Positions 25,051 through 34,562 are shown, counted from the first letter of the stretch. The stretch: DNA of 64,000 nt from UBA1181 sp963626555 (GCA_963626555.1 CAVFXQ010000003.1:1-64000), one strand, 5' to 3'. Translations and numbers: made by a program. The notes: generated from the sequence alone by a model not told the origin.

Positions 25051-25707
25051 CTATACTCTCTTGATTTTTTCAATATCTTCTTGATATTCAAATATGTCGA
25101 ATTGCTTTATTCCCATACCTTCTAAAATTTTTTTGCTTTGATCAACATCTTCTTGGGTGTTATGGTGGGGAATAATGGGTAGTCGTACAGTGATTTTTTC
25201 TGTTCCAACATTTTTTGTCAACCAAAGAAGATTGTCAAGTACTCTCTGGTTAGAGTTTCCCGTGTATTGATGGTAAATTTCGTTGTTTGTTTCTTTCATG
25301 TCAACGATGAAGTGGTTGATGCGGGGAGCAACTTTTTCAATATGGGCGAGTGGCACATTGAGGGAAGTCTCAAGGTTGATGTTCCATTGTGGGTTGCAGA
25401 GAACACCAAACGACTGTATGAAGTCAGGATAGAGCAAGGGTTCTCCTCCTCCAAAGGTGATGCCTCCTCCTGTGGACAAGAAATAGAGATTGTCTATGCG
25501 AACAGTCTCTAACAGCGTTTCTGGAGTGTATTGTTTATAGTTTTTAACATCGTCTTGCCACGATTGAGGATTCAGACAAAACCGACAACGTAGAGGGCAT
25601 CCCCATAATCCGACAAGGGTCGTAATCCCCTCTCCATCTGTAGACATCCTCAGTCTATGGATGCCGATGACGGGTGTTCCAAGTTCTCGTTCTAAATGTT
25701 TTTCCAA
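25051..25707 (-). CDS. Radical SAM activating-enzyme-like protein
   Basis: A 218-aa radical SAM protein with the 4Fe-4S motif GCPLRCRFCLNP (Cys37, Cys41, Cys44) and the GGGEPL SAM-binding motif that follows (about 97-102). It is short, without the extra ferredoxin domain of many glycyl-radical activases, and resembles pyruvate formate-lyase activase-type proteins. No glycyl-radical enzyme is nearby. Instead its ATG directly abuts the stop of a cysteine-rich TonB-like lipoprotein gene (0-nt gap), which suggests that protein is its partner or substrate. Enzyme class is clear; the substrate is inference. Confidence 0.87.
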   Translation of the reverse strand: MEKHLERELGTPVIGIHRLRMSTDGEGITTLVGLWGCPLRCRFCLNPQSWQDDVKNYKQYTPETLLETVRIDNLYFLSTGGGITFGGGEPLLYPDFIQSFGVLCNPQWNINLETSLNVPLAHIEKVAPRINHFIVDMKETNNEIYHQYTGNSNQRVLDNLLWLTKNVGTEKITVRLPIIPHHNTQEDVDQSKKILEGMGIKQFDIFEYQEDIEKIKRV

Positions 25708-26385
25708 TTATTTCGCTTTTGAAATTTTAAATTCAAGGGGAATCTCGTAGTTAAGTCCTTCTTCATACTCGGCACCACCTAAAGATGCGTACATTTTTTC
25801 TAATGCAACCTTGATAGATGCTTTGAACAAGTTGTCCGTTTCTCCTTCAAACGACAAATCTGAAATCTCTCCGTTATGTCCATATTTAAATTTGACGGTT
25901 ATGGAGGCTTCTGTCTTCGTCATTACCAATTCGGCTGGATATTCTACGTTGTTAACCAAATAGTTGGCTATTGTTTCTTGAGTTGGTTTAGGACTATAGG
26001 GAACATCGCCCTCTAAATTCTCATTCTTCGTTTCTTCTACAGCGTATGGACTTGAGACGGTTGGCACTTCATCGGTGTTTGTTTCGGAGTTTGCATAGTT
26101 CGTAGTGTCTGTTGGAAAATCTTGCGGTATGTCTCCAACCTCTGATGTACCACAAGCAGAAAGAGAAATAGCCATACTCGCTGAAAGAGCAATAACCTTC
26201 CCCATACTACTGCGCTTGTTTATTTCATTTTGCAAGTAGACTAACTCGGAATCGCATTTTGGACAAGTACCCAGGCATTCTCCTTTGAAATCACATTCTT
26301 TAGTGTTGAATGGAATGTTATTTTCTTTTGCTATTTTAATGCGAATTTCCCTTAGTATTTTACATTTTTCTTTTCCGACATTCAT
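25708..26385 (-). CDS. Cys-rich TonB-C-like protein upstream of radical SAM gene
   Basis: A 225-aa protein of unusual build, starting at the ATG giving MNVGKEKC. The N-terminal 60 residues carry Cys8 and a CX5CX3CX2C cluster (Cys31, 37, 41, 44; ECLGTCPKC), a metal- or iron-sulfur-binding pattern. Then comes a hydrophobic segment ending in a lipobox-like SLSACG (Cys78), an acidic Thr/Pro-rich linker, and a TonB C-terminal-like domain (about 130-225, including SITVKFKYGHNGEIS). A cytoplasmic cysteine domain followed by a membrane segment and periplasmic TonB-like domain would be unusual. Immediately precedes and is coupled to the radical SAM gene. Confidence 0.75.
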   Translation of the reverse strand: MNVGKEKCKILREIRIKIAKENNIPFNTKECDFKGECLGTCPKCDSELVYLQNEINKRSSMGKVIALSASMAISLSACGTSEVGDIPQDFPTDTTNYANSETNTDEVPTVSSPYAVEETKNENLEGDVPYSPKPTQETIANYLVNNVEYPAELVMTKTEASITVKFKYGHNGEISDLSFEGETDNLFKASIKVALEKMYASLGGAEYEEGLNYEIPLEFKISKAK

Positions 26386-26546
26386 ATAGTTTTTTTTGTA
26401 AATGTAGGAAAAAAAGAAATGTCTACATATTTTTGCCATTGATATTATTTGAAATTATTATATATAAAGAGTTTCAAATGAATTTAGCCTAAACTTGAAG
26501 AGTTTCATATATCATTTCGTATATCATATTATAAAACCGTATTACA

Positions 26547-28874
26547 ATGTTATTAAGGAAAAATGTTTTTTTTGCATCGCTTGTTTTTATATGCGGTGCA
26601 ATGAATGTGGATGCTTCAATAAGCATCTCTAAATCAAGCGGATGGCTTGAATCTGCATCCGTTGAGTGGACGAACGATTCGCAGTATGATTCTTACAATG
26701 TCTATTGTAAATCAGCTTCTGGTGTCTATGAGAAAATTGACGATGCGTTGGTTCGTAATTATGGAGCTACGGGTCGTGCAGACGTGCTCGGATTGTCAGC
26801 AGGCGACTATCAGCTTAAGGTTGTCCCTGTTTCTAATGGTGAAGAGGTCGTTGGCTCGGAAGTTGAGACATCCTCATTGTCCGTTTTGCCACATGACCGT
26901 AGTGGCTTTGCTTTTTCTGGTAAAACCACTCCTGGAGCTTACTATTCGGATGGTACTTTAAAGAGTGGTGCAGTTGTTCTTTATGTTACGGAGAGCAACA
27001 AAGACAAAATTCCAATGGAGATAATTACGAGTAGTGATGGAAAGAAAACCTCTTGTACAGGTATTGTCGCAATACTAACTGCTATAAAAAAAGGGTACGA
27101 AACACGTCCTTTTTCCATCCGTTTTATTGGAAATGTAACAAATGAAGGGTTGATTGGATCAAATAGCGACTTTAAAGGCGATATTATGGTCGACTTGGAT
27201 GCTGCTGATGATCAAAGTTTGACTACACCTATGACTATTGAAGGTGTTGGCGTCGATGCTACCGCTAATGGTTGGGGTGTTCGTCTTAAAAATGCTAATT
27301 ATGTGGAAGTACGCAATTTAGGTTTCATCAATTGCGACAGTAATGAGGGCGATAACATTGGTCTTCAACAGGGAAACAATTATGTGTGGGTTCATCACAA
27401 CGACATGTTTTACGGGAATGCAGGATCTGATGCCGATCAAGTGAAAGGGGATGGTGCGCTTGATTGTAAAAAGTCTAATTGGATTACTTTCTCTTACAAT
27501 CACTTCGTGGACAATGGAAAATGTAATCTATTGGGATTAAGTGAGAAAATAAAGAGTTATGAAGATAGTGCGTATTACATCACCTATCATCACAATTGGT
27601 ACGATCATTCTGATAGTCGCCATCCACGTTGTCGTTATTACAACGCTCACGTTTATAACAACTATTACGACGGAAACGCTAAGTATGGTGCAGGTAGTAC
27701 GCTCGGAAGTTCTGTCTATATGCAAAACAACTATTTCCGTAACTGCAAATACCCTATGCTCACCTCTATGCAGGGTTCCGATCTTTATGCAACTTCTAAC
27801 AAGAGAAGTACTGACAATGCCACTTTCTCGAAAGAGGATGGTGGAACAATCAAAGCATACGGCAACGTGATGGTTGGTTCATACTATTTCATTCCTTACA
27901 ATGCTTCTACCATCTATACGAATGGAAAGGAAGAGGCATCCACAGTTCGAGGAATCAACACTATCGAAGATTTTGATGCGATTGTGGTAGATGATCCTTC
28001 TAAAGAAATCTCTAATAGCATTACCTCTTATCAAGGGGTGAACTACTACAGTAATTTTGATATTAAAGTAGATGAAGTGAAAAATGCAAATGTTGATGTT
28101 GCAGAGGATGTGGTTTCTGTTGTTACTGGTGTATATGGTGCTGGTAGAATGGAACATGGAGACATTTCGTGGACATTCAAGGAAGAAGATGATGAAAGCT
28201 ATGATGTTGATGAAGATTTGAAGTCTCTTGTTACAAACTATAAGTCTACTTTGGTGGGCTTCTACGGTGAAGTGGCAGACACCTCAAGTAGCAAGGGCGA
28301 CACGGATGTTGACCCTACAGACCCAGATACTCCAGACAAAACAGATCCTGTTGTCGTTGAAGGAATGACTTGCTACTTCACGGGCGGAACGCCTTCAAAT
28401 CCAACTTTCTATACAATCACAAACGACAACTATGCAATCGGTAAGGACAAAGCGGTTGTCAACGAAACTACCTATGAGGATGGTTTGAAGATGGAGTCTG
28501 CAACTTCTATTACTTTCACAACTACCGAGACATCAACCGTCACATTAGTATTTGGAAGTACCAACACACCAAGCATTAAGTTGGATGGTGTAGCTAACAC
28601 GAAGTTGACAGATGCAACTATCTCAGGTAACGTTTTGATTCTCAAGAATGTGGCTGCCGGTACGCATACATTGACTAAGTCAAGTTCCTGCAATCTCTTT
28701 TACATCTCCGTTTCATACGATAGTTCAACTGAAGTTTCGCTGATTATGAGGGAAAACGCAGAAGAGTTGGAAGGTCCGATTTTTGACTGTTGGGGTAGAC
28801 TTCACGATAAGAGCCAACTTAAGCCAATGCAAGTCTATATCAATAACGGAAGTCGTTTTATGATTAAAAGATAA
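26547..28874 (+). CDS. Secreted pectate lyase (PL1) with accessory domains
   Basis: A 775-aa multidomain enzyme that cleaves polygalacturonate by beta-elimination. It has a signal peptide (about 1-24), an FN3-like domain (25-115) and a PL1 parallel beta-helix (about 120-480). The helix contains VWVHHNDMF, the calcium/catalytic region GDGALDCK, and the SRHPRCR segment with the catalytic arginine. An Asp/Pro-rich linker (DVDPTDPDTPD) leads to a carbohydrate-binding-like beta domain (about 605-725). The last 45 residues (GPIFDCWGRLHD...VYINNGSRFMIKR) look like a short variant of a T9SS sorting domain. Ends at a strong terminator. Confidence 0.92.
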   Translation: MLLRKNVFFASLVFICGAMNVDASISISKSSGWLESASVEWTNDSQYDSYNVYCKSASGVYEKIDDALVRNYGATGRADVLGLSAGDYQLKVVPVSNGEEVVGSEVETSSLSVLPHDRSGFAFSGKTTPGAYYSDGTLKSGAVVLYVTESNKDKIPMEIITSSDGKKTSCTGIVAILTAIKKGYETRPFSIRFIGNVTNEGLIGSNSDFKGDIMVDLDAADDQSLTTPMTIEGVGVDATANGWGVRLKNANYVEVRNLGFINCDSNEGDNIGLQQGNNYVWVHHNDMFYGNAGSDADQVKGDGALDCKKSNWITFSYNHFVDNGKCNLLGLSEKIKSYEDSAYYITYHHNWYDHSDSRHPRCRYYNAHVYNNYYDGNAKYGAGSTLGSSVYMQNNYFRNCKYPMLTSMQGSDLYATSNKRSTDNATFSKEDGGTIKAYGNVMVGSYYFIPYNASTIYTNGKEEASTVRGINTIEDFDAIVVDDPSKEISNSITSYQGVNYYSNFDIKVDEVKNANVDVAEDVVSVVTGVYGAGRMEHGDISWTFKEEDDESYDVDEDLKSLVTNYKSTLVGFYGEVADTSSSKGDTDVDPTDPDTPDKTDPVVVEGMTCYFTGGTPSNPTFYTITNDNYAIGKDKAVVNETTYEDGLKMESATSITFTTTETSTVTLVFGSTNTPSIKLDGVANTKLTDATISGNVLILKNVAAGTHTLTKSSSCNLFYISVSYDSSTEVSLIMRENAEELEGPIFDCWGRLHDKSQLKPMQVYINNGSRFMIKR

Positions 28875-28916
28875 TTGATTTTTTAGGATAGGAATTCTTG
28901 ATTTTCAAATAGATAA

Positions 28917-28950
28917 AGACCTCTGTCGATAACGATAGGGGTCTTTTTTT
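28917..28950 (+). terminator. Terminator of the pectate lyase gene
   Basis: A 12-bp stem AGACCTCTGTCG/CGATAGGGGTCT with a 4-nt loop, followed by a T run. Confidence 0.9.
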
Positions 28951-28962
28951 GTCAAAAAATGA

Positions 28963-28970
28963 TAAATTTG
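28963..28970 (+). promoter_or_regulatory. -7 promoter box of the YfhO-like gene
   Basis: TAAATTTG, matching TAnnTTTG, 49 nt upstream of the ATG and just after the pectate lyase terminator. Confidence 0.5.
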
Positions 28971-29019
28971 TATGTTCATAATGAAGTTTTGCTTTGAATA
29001 ACAATATTTTATAACATAA

Positions 29020-31566
29020 ATGGAAAAAATAGATTTAAAGAAATTCTTGCCGTATGTGGCGATTTTCGCATTGTTTGTGCTGGCATCAGCCATCTATTTC
29101 ACGCCCGCCTTGCAAGGGGAGGTCATCTATGCGGGTGATAATGTGAATGGACATGCGGCCGTAACTGAAGGAGTCAACTATCACAAGGAGATGGGCGACT
29201 ATTCTTATTGGACAGGTAGTATGTTCTCTGGTATGCCAAATTATCAGATTGGAGGTGGTGGAACTACTGGAATTACTGTCTACAAGATACTTTCCCCGCT
29301 TTATAAGTTGGGAACTTGGGGTTTGCGCAATACTGCGGTTTTGTTTTTCTACTATCTGTTGGCATTCTTTCTACTGCTTCGTGCTTTTAAGGTTGATAAA
29401 TGGATTAGTGTTGCAGGTGCGTTTGCAATCTCGCTCTCCAGCTATTTTTTCGTAATTATTGCGGCTCAGCATCACGGAAAGTGTTATTCAATCACATGGA
29501 TGACGCTTGTAATTGTTGGATTTTTGCTGATTTATCTAAAAAAGTATGGTTGGGGTGCGCTGATGGTGATGTTCTTCACTTTCCTTGGATTCTATCGCCA
29601 TCCTCAGATGTCGTATTATATATGTATGCTTATCGGTATCCTTGCCGTTGCTGAACTCTACAAGGCATGGAAGGAGAATGCTTGGAAACATTTTGGTGTT
29701 GCAACGGTCATCTTTGCAGGTTCCTTCCTTGTAGGGTTGGGGATGGGCAGCGTCAACATGTTCTCCAACCTTGAGTATGCGGAGCAAACGATGCGTGGTG
29801 GTCATTCTGATCTTCAAAAGGTTACTGACGACACGAATAAGACGAAAGGCTTAGATCTCGACTATGCAACGGCTTGGAGTTACGGAATAGACGAGACAAT
29901 GACGCTCCTTATTCCGAATTTTGAGGGTGCCGCAAGTGGCTACAATGTTGGAGAAAAATCCGAGTTGTACAAAACAATGACGAAGTTAGGTGTTCAGAAG
30001 AAGGCTGCTAAGCAGTTTTGCCAAAATGCACCAACTTATCGTGGTGAAAAGGCATTTACTTCGGGCCCAGTTTACGCAGGTGCAATTGTGATTTTTCTCT
30101 TTATTCTTTCTCTGTTCGTTGTAAAAGGACCATACAAGTGGGCTCTTCTTGCTGCCACTCTCTTTTCTGTCTTTCTTTCCTGGGGACATAATATGATGTG
30201 GTTGACTGAATTATTCTTCAACTATTTCCCTTCTTACAACAAATTTCGCGCTGTTGAAAGTATCTTGATTGTTGCTGAAATTACCATTCCTCTATTAGGC
30301 TTTCTTGCTCTGAAAGAAATAACAGAGAAAAATATTGATTATGCAGTTTTGAAAAAAAATATCTTTATTTCCACTGGTATTACGGCAGGAATATGTTTGT
30401 TTGTTGCACTCTTCAGTGGTGCTATCGATGTAACGTCCTCTTACGATGCTTCTTGGAGCGCTAATATTCCAAACGAAATCTATAATGCCATATTGGATCA
30501 GCGTACGGCCATGATCAAGTCTGATGCTTGGCGTTCGTTCGCCTTCATTCTTTTGGGTGCGGCGTTGACTTACTTTTTTGCTCGTCAGATATACGAGAAG
30601 AAACAGGAGAAAGCAGTTGTTTGGTACGGTCTTGGTTTGGCAGCTTTGATTGTCGCGGATATGTGGACGGTTGACAAACGTTTTTGTAATGATGAGCATT
30701 TTGTTCCAAAGAAAAACTTCAATCAAGCGTTTGAAATGTTGCCGTACGAGAAGGAGATTCTGCAAGATACCACGCATTTCCGTGTGTTAAACCTCGCAAC
30801 GAACACTTTCAACGAGGCTCGTACGAGTTATTATCTCAAGTCTATCGGTGGGTATAGTGCAGCCAAACTTCGTCGTTACCAAGACTTGATTGATGAGCAT
30901 ATCGCTCCGGAAATGAGTCCATTGCTTCGTTCAATCGCCGAGTCAAATGCGTTCACCACCGCAAAGGTAAATGCAGACAGTCTCTTCCCTGTCTTGAATA
31001 TGTTGAATATGAAGTATGCTGTTGTTCCCCTCCAAACAGGTGATCAAATACCAGTAGAGAACCCTTACACGATGGGCAACGCTTGGTTTGTTGATACTCT
31101 CAAAGTGGTAGACAATGCAAATGAAGAGTCGGATGCTTTACGCACAATCAACTTGCACACAACCGCAGTATTGGACAAGTCGTTTGAGAATTTTGTTGCC
31201 AATGCGGTAACGCCACACGACAGCACCGCTACCATTGTACTGACGAAATACACGCCTCACTACATTGACTATACTGCACATTTGTCTACTGATAAAACGG
31301 TGGTCTTCTCGGAGATTTATTATCCATACGGTTGGCATGCTACTGTTGATGGTGTTGAGGCTCCAATCTTCAGAGTCAACTACATGCTTCGTGCACTTAA
31401 CCTCACCGCAGGCGACCATACCATCCGACTCTCATTCGATCCCGAAAGTGTAGAAAGGGGTAATAACCTCTCCCTTGCTTGCCTTGCCATCTTAGTTCTG
31501 ACATTGATTGCAACTGTGGGGAATGAGGTTTATAGGAGAAAAAAGATGGGTGATGATAAATTGTAG
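29020..31566 (+). CDS. YfhO-family multipass membrane protein
   Basis: An 848-aa integral membrane protein with an N-terminal helix (residues 12-30), at least ten further hydrophobic segments up to about residue 560, a soluble periplasmic domain (about 565-800) and a final helix (about 818-836) before a basic RRKKMGDDK tail. The pattern GGGTTGITVYKILSPLY and GYSAAKLRRYQDLIDEH fit the YfhO family of GT-C-like proteins linked to cell-envelope glycan decoration. Substrates are not known for Bacteroidota members. Monocistronic, with its own promoter and terminator. Confidence 0.9.
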   Translation: MEKIDLKKFLPYVAIFALFVLASAIYFTPALQGEVIYAGDNVNGHAAVTEGVNYHKEMGDYSYWTGSMFSGMPNYQIGGGGTTGITVYKILSPLYKLGTWGLRNTAVLFFYYLLAFFLLLRAFKVDKWISVAGAFAISLSSYFFVIIAAQHHGKCYSITWMTLVIVGFLLIYLKKYGWGALMVMFFTFLGFYRHPQMSYYICMLIGILAVAELYKAWKENAWKHFGVATVIFAGSFLVGLGMGSVNMFSNLEYAEQTMRGGHSDLQKVTDDTNKTKGLDLDYATAWSYGIDETMTLLIPNFEGAASGYNVGEKSELYKTMTKLGVQKKAAKQFCQNAPTYRGEKAFTSGPVYAGAIVIFLFILSLFVVKGPYKWALLAATLFSVFLSWGHNMMWLTELFFNYFPSYNKFRAVESILIVAEITIPLLGFLALKEITEKNIDYAVLKKNIFISTGITAGICLFVALFSGAIDVTSSYDASWSANIPNEIYNAILDQRTAMIKSDAWRSFAFILLGAALTYFFARQIYEKKQEKAVVWYGLGLAALIVADMWTVDKRFCNDEHFVPKKNFNQAFEMLPYEKEILQDTTHFRVLNLATNTFNEARTSYYLKSIGGYSAAKLRRYQDLIDEHIAPEMSPLLRSIAESNAFTTAKVNADSLFPVLNMLNMKYAVVPLQTGDQIPVENPYTMGNAWFVDTLKVVDNANEESDALRTINLHTTAVLDKSFENFVANAVTPHDSTATIVLTKYTPHYIDYTAHLSTDKTVVFSEIYYPYGWHATVDGVEAPIFRVNYMLRALNLTAGDHTIRLSFDPESVERGNNLSLACLAILVLTLIATVGNEVYRRKKMGDDKL

Positions 31567-31583
31567 ATTAGAAAGTAAAAATA

Positions 31584-31613
31584 AAGGTGTGCTACTTAGT
31601 GGCACACCTTTTA
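31584..31613 (+). terminator. Terminator after the YfhO-like gene
   Basis: AAGGTGTGC/GCACACCTT with a 9-nt loop, followed by a short T-rich tail. The remaining 31614-31840 carries no gene or clear signal that I can see. Confidence 0.8.
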
Positions 31614-31840
31614 TTCTGAGAAGATATGGACTTTCTGTCTCTCTTAAAATTTGTAACTTGCATTGGATTATTAGTTATAATGATAGAAGTTTCCCTAATA
31701 TTGCTACTTTAGTGGATTTGATAAAGCCTTTCCGTAGAACGATAGTCAAAGAAAAAGAGTATTGCGCTGGAAGAGGAGGTAAAGGTAGTGTCGCTGGTAG
31801 TAGTGAAATCTTAATTTTGTGCGATAGATATTAAAGGCTC

Positions 31841-32380
31841 TCAAACCCTAATACTCTTTATTTCTTTTCCCTCTAAATCAAAAATTTTCATCTCACCCTC
31901 TTCCATCACGCAAAAGGTCCCTACATTGCCTCCTTTGGGAAACGTGGGCGACCCTGTGTTGCAAATTACTGTATCACCTTGTCTCTCTAACTTCCATAGA
32001 TGGGTATGCCCATAGACAACAGCGTCAAAGTGTCCTTTGGGCATTTGTTGCTCATTGTATAAGTGTCCGTGTGTCAAGAACAGTTTCTTTCCATTGTCGC
32101 ACAACAACATGTAGTCGGATAGAATAGGAAAATCTAACAGCATCTGGTCTACCTCTGAGTCGCAATTGCCTCTTACTGCCATTATTTGATCGCCCATTTC
32201 ATTCAATCGTTGGGCTACTGCTTGTGGGTCTAATCCTTTTGGCAATCCATTCCTTGGTCCGTAATTGAGTATGTCTCCTAATAAAAGTAACATATCGCAA
32301 TGCATCTTCTGGTAATGCTTCAACACCACCTCAAGAGATTTTATTGATCCATGTATGTCTGATACAATCAAGTATTTCAT
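31841..32380 (-). CDS. YfcE-like metallophosphodiesterase
   Basis: A 179-aa calcineurin-like phosphoesterase of the YfcE/MJ0936 group, cytoplasmic. Metal-binding motifs appear in order: SDIHGS (8-13), GDILNYGP (about 36-43), GNCDSE (about 76-81), THGH (about 104-107) and YGHTHLW (about 123-129). The YfcE family hydrolyses phosphodiesters in vitro; the natural substrate is open. It follows the nuclease lipoprotein gene by 4 nt and is likely co-transcribed. Confidence 0.93.
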   Translation of the reverse strand: MKYLIVSDIHGSIKSLEVVLKHYQKMHCDMLLLLGDILNYGPRNGLPKGLDPQAVAQRLNEMGDQIMAVRGNCDSEVDQMLLDFPILSDYMLLCDNGKKLFLTHGHLYNEQQMPKGHFDAVVYGHTHLWKLERQGDTVICNTGSPTFPKGGNVGTFCVMEEGEMKIFDLEGKEIKSIRV

Positions 32381-32384
32381 TCTG

Positions 32385-32987
32385 CTATTTTTCTTTTTGG
32401 GGCATCTCCTGCGCAGCCTTCAAATCGGGTAGTTTCCCCTCCATCTTCAACTGCTTCGTTTCAATAAGTTTATAGCCTTTCTTTCTCATATGACGCCAGA
32501 TCCATGGCTCTAAAGGGTATTTGTCAGCCCATAACCCCACTTGATTGGCTTTTGCAGTGTCTTCCAACGCTGCCAATTTTTTATCTTGATTATACTTCTT
32601 GAAATGCCATGCGTATCCTGCTTTCAACATCTCTTCGCCAGCCTCTCGTCCGTCTGCTAAGTGAGTAAAGGCTAAATATCGTCCATATTCCTCCATGCTG
32701 ATATCTGTCAATGTTACAAATTGTCCAGCAATCAACAATTTGAGATACTGCGTGGATCTCTTCGAAAAATCCTGACCATTTTCTGGCGCATCAATTCCCA
32801 ACATCCTTATGCGTGCTTGCGTCGTATCTGGCAACAAAATATCGTATGTGTCACCATCTATGATTTTTATCACTTTATATGCTACTCCCTCTTTTACAGG
32901 GTACTCTTTTTTTGTCCGACACCCAAAGCAGACAATGAAGCAGAAAGAAAGTAAAAATGCGAATTTTATTTGATTGTGAAATTTCAT
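32385..32987 (-). CDS. Staphylococcal-nuclease-like lipoprotein
   Basis: A 200-aa exported thermonuclease homologue. I start at the ATG giving MKFHNQIKF, because it leads directly into a signal peptide with lipobox CFGC; a further upstream ATG adds 8 residues only. The SNase core shows IDGDTYDI, the RIRMLGIDAPE motif with the first catalytic Arg, and the EYGRYLAF motif with the second. Extra C-terminal residues (about 165-200) are lysine rich. Probably a surface nuclease for nucleotide scavenging; this role is inferred. Confidence 0.92.
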   Translation of the reverse strand: MKFHNQIKFAFLLSFCFIVCFGCRTKKEYPVKEGVAYKVIKIIDGDTYDILLPDTTQARIRMLGIDAPENGQDFSKRSTQYLKLLIAGQFVTLTDISMEEYGRYLAFTHLADGREAGEEMLKAGYAWHFKKYNQDKKLAALEDTAKANQVGLWADKYPLEPWIWRHMRKKGYKLIETKQLKMEGKLPDLKAAQEMPQKEK

Positions 32988-33024
32988 AATATTTGTTTTG
33001 TATCGTCTCATTCTTATAAATATG

Positions 33025-33057
33025 TAAAAAGAAGCACTGCAACTATCTCGCAGTACT
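33025..33057 (-). terminator. Terminator of the bactofilin gene
   Basis: On the minus strand an 8-bp stem AGTACTGC/GCAGTGCT (one G-U pair) followed by TCTTTTT. Confidence 0.75.
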
Positions 33058-33080
33058 CCTTTATCTATCTTAAGTAAACA

Positions 33081-33443
33081 CTATTTCTTTTCTGGTTGCT
33101 TATTTCCAGCCTTGCTCATATCGCAGGTCCCAGTGAAAATGGCTTGTGGCTCAATAGAAAGTACTTTCGTGTCTATGTCTCCTTCTATCTTCGCTGTGGA
33201 TTTCAGTGTTAATGTGTCACTAACGTGTAAAGTGCCTTTCACATATCCCATAACAACTGCGTTGGCGCAGGTCAAAGTCCCATTCATGACACCTTTTGTC
33301 CCAATAATCATCATCCCTTTACATTCCACAGTGCCATCTATAGTGCCATCAAGACGGAAATCGCTCTCCGCATATACGTCCCCTGTCACCTTTGTTCCGT
33401 AAGCCAGCGAATTATGTTCATTCCCTGCAATATCTTTTGCCAT
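33081..33443 (-). CDS. Bactofilin
   Basis: A 120-aa polymer-forming cytoskeletal protein. After a short tail the protein is a continuous right-handed beta-helix with regular six-residue turns (VTGDVYAESDFRLDGTIDGTVECKG, and later LTLKSTAKIEGDIDTKVLSIEP). Bactofilins polymerise without nucleotide and organise cell-envelope tasks. It lies 59 nt downstream of pheS on the same strand; a terminator follows. Confidence 0.95.
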   Translation of the reverse strand: MAKDIAGNEHNSLAYGTKVTGDVYAESDFRLDGTIDGTVECKGMMIIGTKGVMNGTLTCANAVVMGYVKGTLHVSDTLTLKSTAKIEGDIDTKVLSIEPQAIFTGTCDMSKAGNKQPEKK

Positions 33444-33502
33444 ACTTGTTCCTTGTTATTATAAAATTAATATGTTTCTTCGATTTTCAGTGTGTGTATT
33501 GA

Positions 33503-34522
33503 TTAGTAGGCTGACTTGAATTGGTCAAGGAATCGAATGTCATTTTCCGAGAACATACGCAAGTCTTTCACTTGGTATTTCAAGTTCGTGATACGCTCAA
33601 CTCCCATACCAAAGGCGTAGCCCGTGTATTCTTTGCTGTCAATTCCGCAACTCTCTAACACGTTAGGGTCTACCATACCGCATCCTAAGATTTCTACCCA
33701 TCCTGTGTATTTGCAGAAGCCACATCCTTCTCCTCCGCAAAGGTTGCATGAAATGTCCATTTCAGCAGATGGTTCCGTGAATGGAAAGTACGATGGACGA
33801 AGTCTGATCTTCGTGCCTTCTCCAAACATTTCTTTTGCGAAATATAGCAATGCTTGCTTTAGGTCGGCAAACGATACGTTCTTGTCAATATAGAGACCCT
33901 CTACTTGATGGAAAAAACAATGCGCACGATAGGAGATTGCCTCGTTTCTATAGACTCGTCCTGGACAAAGAACACGAATCGGAGGCTTTTGCGAGGTCAT
34001 CACGCGAGATTGCACGGATGACGTGTGGGTGCGAAGTAAAACGTCAGGATTTCGTGTGATGAAGAACGTGTCTTGCATGTCGCGTGCAGGATGCTCTGGC
34101 GGAAAGTTCAGTGCCGAGAAAACATGCCAGTCATCTTCTACTTCTGGCCCTTCTGCCACGGTGAACCCAATACGACCGAAAATGTCGGCAATCTCATTTT
34201 TCACGATCGAGAGTGGGTGTCGCGTTCCCAACTCAATTGGGTCGGGCGTGCGAGTCAGATCTAACTTGTTTTCCTCATCTGACTTCTTGTCAAGTGTTGC
34301 TTTCAAGTTGTTGATCTTCTCTTGTGCGGTATTTTTCAACTCATTCAAAAGTTGCCCGACTTCTTTTTTCTGCTCGTTCGATACTGTTTTGAAATCGTTG
34401 AACAACGCTGAAATCTCACCTTTCTTACTTAGATATTTTATTCTGACAGTCTCCAAGTCCTCTTTTGTGGCAACTTGCAGACTTTTAACTTCATCTAAAA
34501 GTTGTTTTATACGTTCTTTCAT
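33503..34522 (-). CDS. pheS: Phenylalanyl-tRNA synthetase alpha subunit
   Basis: The 339-aa catalytic alpha subunit, which charges tRNA-Phe as an alpha2beta2 enzyme with PheT. An N-terminal coiled coil (residues 1-90) contacts tRNA. The class II core has motif 1 (GTRHPLSIVKNEI), motif 2 (FHQVEGLYID with preceding CPGRVYRNE) and motif 3 (GYAFGMGVERI). I start at the ATG giving MKERIKQLLDEV; the upstream ATG would add 16 unrelated residues. pheT is not adjacent. Confidence 0.96.
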   Translation of the reverse strand: MKERIKQLLDEVKSLQVATKEDLETVRIKYLSKKGEISALFNDFKTVSNEQKKEVGQLLNELKNTAQEKINNLKATLDKKSDEENKLDLTRTPDPIELGTRHPLSIVKNEIADIFGRIGFTVAEGPEVEDDWHVFSALNFPPEHPARDMQDTFFITRNPDVLLRTHTSSVQSRVMTSQKPPIRVLCPGRVYRNEAISYRAHCFFHQVEGLYIDKNVSFADLKQALLYFAKEMFGEGTKIRLRPSYFPFTEPSAEMDISCNLCGGEGCGFCKYTGWVEILGCGMVDPNVLESCGIDSKEYTGYAFGMGVERITNLKYQVKDLRMFSENDIRFLDQFKSAY

Positions 34523-34545
34523 ACTTTCTAATCGGCTTTTGTACG

Positions 34546-34553
34546 CAAATGTA
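34546..34553 (-). promoter_or_regulatory. -7 promoter box of pheS
   Basis: TACATTTG on the minus strand, 24 nt upstream of the pheS ATG, matching TAnnTTTG. Confidence 0.5.
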
Positions 34554-34562
34554 TCATTTTTC

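Noticed and set aside
31614..31840. Possible gene in the YfhO/YfcE intergenic region
   Set aside because: The only long frame overlaps the YfhO end and shows no coding character.
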